Source: Oscillospiraceae bacterium
GTDB taxonomy: Bacteria > Bacillota > Clostridia > Oscillospirales > Oscillospiraceae
Assembly: GCA_017436785.1 (NCBI GenBank)
Contig: JAFSCK010000003.1
Coordinates: 1-34,299 of the forward strand
Direction: 5' to 3'
Length of the DNA stretch: 34,299 nucleotides
In this document: positions 23,815-30,076 of the stretch, in pieces
How the letters are laid out: the number at the start of each line of letters is the position of its first letter
How positions within the stretch are numbered: position 1 is the first letter of the stretch
Notes under the pieces: model-generated
Seen by the model: the letters and a program-made list of their open reading frames with translations, nothing else
Database searches by the model: none
What the model was told of the DNA's origin: nothing
Made by a program: the position numbers and the translations under genes

Positions 23815-23829
23815 TCCGGTCACCGGCAC
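23815..23829 (+). other. Short match to the tRNA-Leu 3' end
   Basis: TCCGGTCACCGGCAC here equals 9745-9759 in the tRNA-Leu(CAA) fragment, in the same orientation; the CCA end is not completed here. It could be a decayed attachment site bounding the 14 kb between them. The core is itself an 11-base palindrome, so chance cannot be excluded. Confidence 0.35.
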
Positions 23830-23853
23830 GGATTAAGAAAAGGGAAATAAACC

Positions 23854-23882
23854 TTGACAGAATCTTGAAAAAACCGCATAAT
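23854..23882 (+). promoter_or_regulatory. Promoter of the first LRR-like protein
   Basis: TTGACA (23854-23859), a 17-base spacer with an A run, CATAAT (23877-23882). The second paralogue has TTGACT-17-CATAAT. Confidence 0.8.
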
Positions 23883-23928
23883 ATTACAAGGTATGTTTAT
23901 CATTTCCTCAATTAAGGAGGGATTTTGT

Positions 23929-25476
23929 TTGAGCTTAAAAAAGAAGCTGCTGATGGTGCTGCTGGTTTTGCTGCTGCTGGTGTCGGTGCTGGCGGGGCTT
24001 TTGTGGCACCGGGATCATTATACGATGGTGGATTTCCGGTTCTATCCCAAGGATGCCCGAAATCTGGACCTGCGGGGCAAAAATATCAGTGTCCGGCATT
24101 ATGAAAAGCTCCTGCGGCGGATGCCCGGGGTGGATGTGATCTGGGATGTGCCTCTATCCGACGGCTCCTATCCCAGCAACGTCAAGGAGATCGCCATTAC
24201 GGGGCTGAAGGACAAGGACATTAAAACCATGGATTACCTGACCCGGCTGGAGCTGGTGAAGGCCGACGGCTGTGAGGACTATGCCCAGCTGCTGGCCCTG
24301 CAGCAGCACCGGCCCGATGTGGAGGTCAGCTACCGCATCCAGCTGGGACAGAAGATGGTATCCAACTCTGCCCGGGAGGCGGAAGTGAAGAATCCCACGC
24401 TGGAGCAGATCGAACTGCTGCAATACCTGCCTGTGCTGGAAACCGTGGTCTGCACCGGCGGCGAGGAGGAAGCTCTGACGGCCCTGCGGGAATACTGCAC
24501 AGTAAACAGCCTCCAATTCGGCATAGTAGTCAATGGCCAGACCCTGTTGGAAAATGAGAAGGAGCTTCGGCTGGTGGGCGCATCGGAGGAGGATGTGTTC
24601 CTGCTGCAGTTCCTCACCGGGGCGGAGCGCATCCATCTGGTGGAGCCGGAAACCGGCGCGGATAGCCTGCTTGCCCTGCGGCAGGCTCTGCCGGAGACTC
24701 AGGTCAGCTGGGAAAAGGAGATCTACGGGGAAAATCACTCCACCGAGGATACGGAGATCGACCTTTCCGAGGTCCCCATCCGCAGCTTGGACAAGCTGGA
24801 GCAGTCCCTTGCCTACTTCCCTGATGCGAAGACCGTGTATCTTGGCAAGCAGGAAATTGACAACGACACGCTGGCCAAGTACCGGGACCAGATGCGGGAT
24901 AAATACAAGGTGGCATGGCAGGTCCAGCTGGGCGAAAAGCTGACAGCCCGTACCGACGACACCACCTTCATGCCCGTCCGGGAAAGCGTGTACTACTTCA
25001 AGGATCACGAGGCGGTGAATCTGCGCTACTGCGAGGATATGGTCTGCATCGACATCGGACATATGAGCATTTCTGACATTTCCTTCGTAGAGTACATGCC
25101 CAATTTGGAATTTTTGATCCTTGCCCATACGCAGGTGCAGTACATTGAGCCCATCCGCAGCTGCAAGAATCTGAAATTCTTGGAGCTGGACTGGAGCCCC
25201 ATCCGGGACCTGTCCCCGCTGGTGGACTGCACAGGCCTTGAGGACCTGAACATCGGCAATACCTATGCCAGAGTGGACCCTGTGACCCAGATGACTTGGC
25301 TGAAAAACCTGTGGATGATCGGCTGCGGTCAGGGCAATATTTATAAGGCAGTACAGGGCCTGACGGATACGAAGATCATGTACAGCGGCGATGCCACCGT
25401 AGCCGGCGGCTGGCGGGAGCTGGACAACTACTTTGAAATGCGCGACCTGCTGGGCATGGAATATATGCCTTGGTAA
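23929..25476 (+). CDS. Membrane-anchored leucine-rich-repeat-like protein, paralogue 1
   Basis: A 515-residue protein with a short basic N-terminus and one membrane segment (LLMVLLVLLLLVSVLAGLL, about 7-25), so it is anchored with the bulk outside. The ectodomain starts with a conserved DFRFYPKDARNLDLRGKNIS. Two weakly repeated modules of ~90 residues follow, then C-terminal leucine-rich repeats (about 365-460: VCIDIGHMSISDISFVEYM, LEFLILAHTQVQYI, LKFLELDWSPIRDLSPLV, LEDLNIG). The TTG start was chosen because GGAGG lies eight bases upstream; the ATG at 23893 would lack a site. It lacks a sortase signal. It is followed by its own terminator. LRR proteins usually bind other proteins; the partner is unknown. 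Confidence 0.78.
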   Translation: MSLKKKLLMVLLVLLLLVSVLAGLLWHRDHYTMVDFRFYPKDARNLDLRGKNISVRHYEKLLRRMPGVDVIWDVPLSDGSYPSNVKEIAITGLKDKDIKTMDYLTRLELVKADGCEDYAQLLALQQHRPDVEVSYRIQLGQKMVSNSAREAEVKNPTLEQIELLQYLPVLETVVCTGGEEEALTALREYCTVNSLQFGIVVNGQTLLENEKELRLVGASEEDVFLLQFLTGAERIHLVEPETGADSLLALRQALPETQVSWEKEIYGENHSTEDTEIDLSEVPIRSLDKLEQSLAYFPDAKTVYLGKQEIDNDTLAKYRDQMRDKYKVAWQVQLGEKLTARTDDTTFMPVRESVYYFKDHEAVNLRYCEDMVCIDIGHMSISDISFVEYMPNLEFLILAHTQVQYIEPIRSCKNLKFLELDWSPIRDLSPLVDCTGLEDLNIGNTYARVDPVTQMTWLKNLWMIGCGQGNIYKAVQGLTDTKIMYSGDATVAGGWRELDNYFEMRDLLGMEYMPW

Positions 25477-25483
25477 GAAAATC

Positions 25484-25512
25484 AGCCCCGGACCGACAGG
25501 TCCGGGGCTTTT
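25484..25512 (+). terminator. Terminator between the LRR paralogues
   Basis: Eleven-pair stem AGCCCCGGACC/GGTCCGGGGCT (25484-25494 with 25499-25509), loop GACA, then TTT. Confidence 0.9.
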
Positions 25513-25526
25513 CCTGCAACTTTCCC

Positions 25527-25555
25527 TTGACTTATTAAAAAAATCGGCCCATAAT
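25527..25555 (+). promoter_or_regulatory. Promoter of the second LRR-like protein
   Basis: TTGACT (25527-25532), a 17-base spacer with a run of seven A, CATAAT (25550-25555). It is very like the promoter at 23854-23882. Confidence 0.8.
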
Positions 25556-25599
25556 AGACCTATCTAGGACGAAATTCATAAATCCCGGGAGGGGAAACT

Positions 25600-27147
25600 G
25601 TGAAAGATAACAAAAAGCTGATGATAATATTGGCAGGACTTTGCCTGCTGCTGGTGGCGGGCTTGGTCTGGATGCTGGCGACCCATCATGTGGTGGGCTG
25701 GCGGCTGTATCCCAAGGATGCGGCGGCGCTGGACCTTCGGGAGGAAAATCTGAGCATTGCCAATTATGATGCGCTGCGGCAGAAAATGCCGGAGATCCCC
25801 ATCCGCTGGAAGGTGCCCTTTCAGGGCGGCGCTGTGGCGGACGATATCACAGAATTGACAGTGACGGACCTGACGGAAGCGGACCTGAATGCGCTGGACC
25901 ATCTGCCCCAGCTGGAAACGGTCCATGCAGAGGGCTGCACCAACTATGCCGCCCTGTGGGCGCTGCGGCAGCGCCTCCCGGAGGTGCAAATCCACTACAG
26001 TGTCAATGTGGACGGTCAGGTGCTTCCTGAGGATACCGCAGCCCTGACGCTGGGCGGTATCACCATGGAGGAGCTTTCCCTGCTGTGCTACCTGCCGGAG
26101 CTGAAGTCCGTCACCGTCACCGGCGGTGACCGGACGGAAAACCTGCTCCCGCTGCAGGACCATTGCCGGGAGTGGGACATTGGGTTCTTCCTGCGCCTCG
26201 GCGGCGAGGATGTGCCGTGGGATGCTGAGGAATTGGAAGTTTCCGGCGTAACAGAGGGAGAGCTGAATCTTCTGGCCCTCCTACCCAACTTGACGCGGCT
26301 CCATCTGGAAGCGCCCGAAGCCTCTGCCGAAGCAGTCCTTGCCCTGAAGGAACGCTATCCCAAGGTGCAGACCACTTGGGCTGTGGACTTCGGCGGCGTG
26401 AGGGTGGCTTCTACGGATGATATGGAGGAGATCGACCTGTCCGGGGCCCAGCTGGAAAGCTTGGAGCAGCTGAAAGCCGGTATGACCTACTTCCCGGAGG
26501 CAGAGGTCGTGTTCCTTGGAGACTGCGCCTTTGAAAACGAGGACCTTGCCCAGCTGCGCAATGAAATGCGCCCGGAGTACAAGGTGGTCTGGATCGTGGA
26601 TTTCAACGGCAAATTGCCCAGCCGCACGGATATCAAGGACTTTTCTCCCGGCCGGGACGGGGTGTACCGCTTTAATAACGATGATGCCTATAATTTGCGC
26701 TACTGCGAGGAGATTGTCTGCATGGATATCGGCCATATGACGGTGCGGGATGTGGATTTCCTTGCCTTTATGCCGGATATCGAATATCTGATCCTTGCCC
26801 ATACCGAGGTTCAGTACATCGATGCCATTTCTAACTGCAAGAAGCTGAAATTCTTGGAGCTGGACTGGAGCTGCATCCGGGATGTGTCCCCGCTGGTGGG
26901 CTGCACCGGTCTGGAGGACCTGAACATCGGCAAGACATGGGTGGATGCTACCCCCATCTTTGAAATGACTTGGCTGAAAAATCTGTACATGATCCACGGC
27001 AACAAGGCACAGGCATGGCAGGCCAGTCAGGCTATGCCCGACACCCGGGTGGTGGCCAGCGGCCCCGTGACCGTGGGAAGCGGCTGGCGGCGGCTGCCCA
27101 ATTACTATGCCATGCGGGATTACTTAGGTGTGCCCTATATGAATTGA
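25600..27147 (+). CDS. Membrane-anchored leucine-rich-repeat-like protein, paralogue 2
   Basis: The 515-residue protein is a paralogue of the previous gene with the same length and layout: membrane segment about 7-26 (LMIILAGLCLLLVAGLVWML), the opening WRLYPKDAAALDLREENLSI, repeated ~90-residue modules, and C-terminal LRR units (CMDIGHMTVRDVDFLAFM, IEYLILAHTEVQYI, LKFLELDWSCIRDVSPLV, LEDLNIGKTW). It begins at GTG with GGGAGGGG upstream. The C-terminal LRR half is far more conserved between the two than the N-terminal half. The ectodomain is probably outside the cell. The next gene is a sortase, but neither LRR protein carries a visible sorting motif. Confidence 0.78.
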   Translation: MKDNKKLMIILAGLCLLLVAGLVWMLATHHVVGWRLYPKDAAALDLREENLSIANYDALRQKMPEIPIRWKVPFQGGAVADDITELTVTDLTEADLNALDHLPQLETVHAEGCTNYAALWALRQRLPEVQIHYSVNVDGQVLPEDTAALTLGGITMEELSLLCYLPELKSVTVTGGDRTENLLPLQDHCREWDIGFFLRLGGEDVPWDAEELEVSGVTEGELNLLALLPNLTRLHLEAPEASAEAVLALKERYPKVQTTWAVDFGGVRVASTDDMEEIDLSGAQLESLEQLKAGMTYFPEAEVVFLGDCAFENEDLAQLRNEMRPEYKVVWIVDFNGKLPSRTDIKDFSPGRDGVYRFNNDDAYNLRYCEEIVCMDIGHMTVRDVDFLAFMPDIEYLILAHTEVQYIDAISNCKKLKFLELDWSCIRDVSPLVGCTGLEDLNIGKTWVDATPIFEMTWLKNLYMIHGNKAQAWQASQAMPDTRVVASGPVTVGSGWRRLPNYYAMRDYLGVPYMN

Positions 27148-27176
27148 TGGTAAGATATTCTTAAGCTCAGGATGGG

Positions 27177-27206
27177 TTGACAGGATAATAGATTTTGTAC
27201 TATAAT
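27177..27206 (+). promoter_or_regulatory. Promoter of the sortase gene
   Basis: TTGACA (27177-27182), an 18-base spacer, TATAAT (27201-27206). Confidence 0.85.
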
Positions 27207-27240
27207 AGTAGTTCCCTAAGCAAATGGAGGTACTTACGCT

Positions 27241-28053
27241 ATGAGAAAAGTATTATTTTCCATCCTTGTGGTGCTGCTGGCGGCGGCCTTTGCCATCAGC
27301 GCCTTTCTGGTAGGCAGCTACCTGCTGGAAGGCAAGGAGCAGAAAGAGAAATATGAGCAGCTGTCGGATATGGTGGCAAATGCCCAGCCCCAGAGCACGG
27401 AAACCTTGGAAGAGGGGGAGACAGCTCCCTCTGAGACTGTGGACCGGACCATCATCCTGCGGGACGAGGACGGCATGCTGCTGTGCTATAAGAATCTGTA
27501 CGAGATGAACGATGACATGGTAGGCTGGCTGAAGATCAGCGGAACCCAGCTGGATTACCCTGTCATGCAGACCCCCGGTGACAACGAGTTCTATCTGGAC
27601 AAGGACTTCTACAAGGAAAAGAGCGACCGGGGCGCTATTTTCGCATGGGGTGAGGCAGATATCAACGAGCCCAGCGACAATATCACCCTCTTTGGCCACA
27701 ATATGAAGGACGGCAGTATGTTCGCCGCGCTGAATGCCTATGTGGACAAGGCCACATGGGAGGAAAATCCTATGATCATCTTCGATACCCTGACGGATTT
27801 CCACACCTATAAGATCTTCGCCGTGTTCCGCACCACCGCCACCAAGGACAAGGGCTTCTCCTATCACCAGTTCGTGGATGCGGAGAATGAGAAGGAATTT
27901 AATGACTTCGTGGCAGAGTGCAAGGAGCTGGCCTACTACGACACCGGCATCACCCCGGTCTACGGCGATAAGCTGATCTGCCTGTCCACCTGCGAATATA
28001 CCCACCCGGACCAGAACGGCCGTCTGGTGGTGGCGGCGTACCGCATTAGCTGA
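27241..28053 (+). CDS. srtB: Class B sortase
   Basis: The 270-residue protein has an N-terminal membrane anchor (about 5-28) and a class B sortase domain (about 85-268). The catalytic triad is His153 (TLFGHNM), Cys251 (ICLSTCEYT) and Arg261 (DQNGRLVV). The DDMVGWLKISGTQLDYPVMQ stretch is also typical. Sortases cleave a sorting motif of exported proteins and join them to cell wall or pilin partners; class B members often serve one or a few substrates encoded nearby. No protein with a clear C-terminal sorting signal is visible in this window. GGAGG lies 11 bases before the ATG. It has its own promoter and a terminator. Confidence 0.93.
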   Translation: MRKVLFSILVVLLAAAFAISAFLVGSYLLEGKEQKEKYEQLSDMVANAQPQSTETLEEGETAPSETVDRTIILRDEDGMLLCYKNLYEMNDDMVGWLKISGTQLDYPVMQTPGDNEFYLDKDFYKEKSDRGAIFAWGEADINEPSDNITLFGHNMKDGSMFAALNAYVDKATWEENPMIIFDTLTDFHTYKIFAVFRTTATKDKGFSYHQFVDAENEKEFNDFVAECKELAYYDTGITPVYGDKLICLSTCEYTHPDQNGRLVVAAYRIS

Positions 28054-28059
28054 TACAGA

Positions 28060-28091
28060 AACATCCCGGAGCTTCCTCCGGGATGTTTTGC
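28060..28091 (+). terminator. Terminator of the sortase gene
   Basis: Eleven-pair stem AACATCCCGGA/TCCGGGATGTT (28060-28070 with 28077-28087), loop GCTTCC, then TTG. Confidence 0.85.
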
Positions 28092-28127
28092 ATGAGAAGA
28101 AAATCGTAATTTATTGTACCACTTGTT

Positions 28128-28263
28128 GTAGGGGAGGGTCTTGACCCTCCCGCCCAAATTGCTTGCAATTTGGGATTTCCCGCAGGGAAATAATCGTTTT
28201 ATCGCCTACGGCGATGTCATTTTGTATAGCAAAATGACCGGGAGGGGCAAGCCCCTCCCCTAC
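28128..28263 (+). repeat. Hairpin-chain repeat, copy 1
   Basis: A 136-base unit with inverted ends (GTAGGGGAGGG / CCCCTCCCCTAC). It is made of six hairpins in a row: GGGAGGGTC/GACCCTCCC, CCCAAATTGC/GCAATTTGGG, TTTCCC/GGGAAA, ATCGCC/GGCGAT, CATTTTG/CAAAATG and GGGAGGGGC/GCCCCTCCC. A second copy in opposite orientation lies at 29854-29991. It encodes nothing. Confidence 0.88.
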
Positions 28264-28324
28264 GAATGCATCGATAAATGCCCATTTTTTGAGAAGTCCA
28301 TAAAATTTCATCCCCCGGGGGGGC

Positions 28325-28367
28325 TTCAATCGCTCTGGTTTTATTGATATAATACAGAAAACCAGAG
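28325..28367 (+). promoter_or_regulatory. Promoter of the ECF gene, -10 framed by an inverted repeat
   Basis: TTCAAT (28325-28330), a 17-base spacer, TATAAT (28348-28353). A ten-pair inverted repeat CTCTGGTTTT/AAAACCAGAG (28333-28342 with 28358-28367) encloses the -10, so it looks like an operator or a start-site structure. Confidence 0.6.
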
Positions 28368-28382
28368 AGGGAGGCCTTTCCT

Positions 28383-28937
28383 ATGAGAAATCATAATGCC
28401 ATCAAGAATATGACCCTTTGCGCTGTGTGCATCGCCCTGTGCGTGGTGCTGCCCATCGCCTTCCATTCCATCCCCAATGCAGGCAGCGTGTTCCTGCCCA
28501 TGCATATCCCCGTTCTGATCTGCGGCATGATCTGCGGCTGGCCCTACGGCTTCCTTTGCGGCCTTATGGGTCCCCTGCTGAGCAGTGCCCTCACCGGTAT
28601 GCCTCCCATTGCCATGCTGCCCGCCATGATGGTGGAGTGCGGTGTGTATGGTCTGGTATCCGGTCTGATGCTGAAGTTCGTCCATACCAGAAGCACCTAC
28701 GGTGACCTGTACATTTCTCTGGTCACTGCCATGCTGGCAGGCCGCGTGGTTTCCGGCATTGCCAAGGCCCTGATCTTCACCCCCGGCATGGCCATGTCCG
28801 CATGGATCACTGCCAGCTTCGTTACCGCCCTGCCCGGCATCCTGATCCAGCTGGTGTTCCTGCCCAGCGTGGTCTTCACCCTGATGAAGGCCCGTATCAT
28901 TCCCCTTCGGTATACAAAAGGAGAAATGACCACTTGA
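28383..28937 (+). CDS. ECF transporter S component, substrate unknown
   Basis: The 184-residue hydrophobic protein has about five to six membrane segments and the pattern of ECF-type substrate-binding (S) components: FHSIPNAGSVFLPMHIPVLI, CGMICGWPYGFLCGLMGPLL and TGMPPIAMLPAMMVECGVYG (about residues 27-90). S components bind a vitamin or metal and pair with a shared EcfT/EcfA1/EcfA2 energising module, which is not in this window. GGGAGG precedes the ATG. The stop codon overlaps the TTG start of the methyltransferase (TTGA), so the two proteins are probably made together and related in function. The His-rich tail of that partner hints at a metal or metal-containing cofactor, which is inference. 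Confidence 0.82.
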   Translation: MRNHNAIKNMTLCAVCIALCVVLPIAFHSIPNAGSVFLPMHIPVLICGMICGWPYGFLCGLMGPLLSSALTGMPPIAMLPAMMVECGVYGLVSGLMLKFVHTRSTYGDLYISLVTAMLAGRVVSGIAKALIFTPGMAMSAWITASFVTALPGILIQLVFLPSVVFTLMKARIIPLRYTKGEMTT

Positions 28938-29815
28938 ATAAGAAAGACATTGTAGAATTTTTTGACCGCTGTGCCCCCAGCTGGGATGCGGAGCTGATCA
29001 AAAACGACGCCATTATCGGCACCATTCTGGACAACGCGGAGATTGCCGCCGGACAGGACATTCTGGATGTGGCCTGCGGCACCGGCGTGATGTTTCCCTA
29101 CTATCTGGACCGGGGCGCAGCCTCCGTCACCGGTATTGATATTTCTCCCGAAATGGCGAAGCTCGCCGCTGCCAAGTATGAAGGCAGCGAGGTTATCCGG
29201 GTCCTTTGCGGCGATGTGGAGGAAACGGTCTTTGACCGCAAGTTTGACCGAGTGGTGGTGTACAATGCCTTTCCCCATTTCCCCAATCCCCAGCGGCTCA
29301 TCAAGACGCTGGCAGGCTTGCTGAAGGAGGGGGGACGGCTGACCATCGCCCACGGTGCCAGCCGGGCCGTCATCGACAACCACCACAAGGGCCCTGCCAG
29401 CAAGGTATCCAACGGCCTTATGTCTGCCGACAGCCTGAAAGGCCTCTTTGATCCTTACTTTGAAGTAGAGATTATGATCTCCAACAGCCGGATGTATCAG
29501 GTATCCGGTGTGAAACGGGATGCCATGACCCACAGCCATGGCGGTCACACCCATTCCCATGCCCATGGTCACGACCATCACCATCACGAGGACCTGTCCG
29601 GCGGCACGCCCATGGAGGAACTGCTGGCCCTGATGAAATTCATGGTCAGCCACAATGATGCCCATGCTCAGGAACTGGCAGAGCTTGCCGCCCAGATCAA
29701 GGGCGCAGGCCGGGACCGGGCCTATTACCAGATCATGGATGCGGTCAGCAATTTTGACATGGTCAACGCCCAGCTGGATGCGGTGGTGAAGGAACTGTCC
29801 GTGGAAGAATTTTGA
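28934..29815 (+). CDS. SAM-dependent methyltransferase fused to a His-rich domain
   Basis: A 293-residue protein. Residues ~1-195 are a class I methyltransferase: motif I ILDVACGTGVMFPYYL, then VTGIDISPEMAKLAAAKY, DRVVVYNAFPHFPNP and LLKEGGRLTIAHG. At 200-218 comes a histidine-rich stretch with 11 His in 19 residues (HSHGGHTHSHAHGHDHHHH). A two-helix C-terminal domain (about 225-293: LLALMKFMVSHNDAHAQELA, YYQIMDAVSNFDMVNAQLDA) follows, resembling small His-rich Firmicutes proteins often labelled cobalt transporter. The TTG start overlaps the ECF stop and has AAAGGAG upstream. Metal binding is likely; the methyl acceptor is unknown. Confidence 0.85.
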   Translation: MNKKDIVEFFDRCAPSWDAELIKNDAIIGTILDNAEIAAGQDILDVACGTGVMFPYYLDRGAASVTGIDISPEMAKLAAAKYEGSEVIRVLCGDVEETVFDRKFDRVVVYNAFPHFPNPQRLIKTLAGLLKEGGRLTIAHGASRAVIDNHHKGPASKVSNGLMSADSLKGLFDPYFEVEIMISNSRMYQVSGVKRDAMTHSHGGHTHSHAHGHDHHHHEDLSGGTPMEELLALMKFMVSHNDAHAQELAELAAQIKGAGRDRAYYQIMDAVSNFDMVNAQLDAVVKELSVEEF

Positions 29816-29821
29816 TACCCA

Positions 29822-29850
29822 ACCCTCCCGCGCAGGCGGGAGGGTTTTTA
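29822..29850 (+). terminator. Terminator after the methyltransferase gene
   Basis: Ten-pair stem ACCCTCCCGC/GCGGGAGGGT (29822-29831 with 29836-29845), loop GCAG, then TTTTA. Confidence 0.88.
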
Positions 29851-29853
29851 TTC

Positions 29854-29991
29854 GTAGGGGAGGGGCTTGCCCCTCCCGGTCATTTTGCATTGCAAAATGA
29901 CATCGCCATGGGCGATAAAAATCTTTATTTCCCTGCAGGAAGTCCACAATTGCCACGCAATTGGGGCGGGAGGGTCAAGACCCTTCCCTAC
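29854..29991 (-). repeat. Hairpin-chain repeat, copy 2 (inverted)
   Basis: A 138-base unit whose reverse complement aligns along its length with 28128-28263. The outer hairpins are nearly unchanged and the inner ones altered: CCGCAGGG has become CCTGCAGGG-like, and the CCCAAATTGC stem has mismatches. With copy 1 it brackets the ECF-methyltransferase pair. Confidence 0.88.
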
Positions 29992-30017
29992 GGGTTTGCG
30001 ATAATTTCACTTTCCCC

Positions 30018-30046
30018 TTGTCCTGCCGGGAAATCTGTTTTATAAT
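30018..30046 (+). promoter_or_regulatory. Promoter of the GH2 gene
   Basis: TTGTCC (30018-30023), a 17-base spacer, TATAAT (30041-30046). Confidence 0.75.
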
Positions 30047-30076
30047 GGGTAAAAATAGCCCAAAGGAGGCTTCTTT

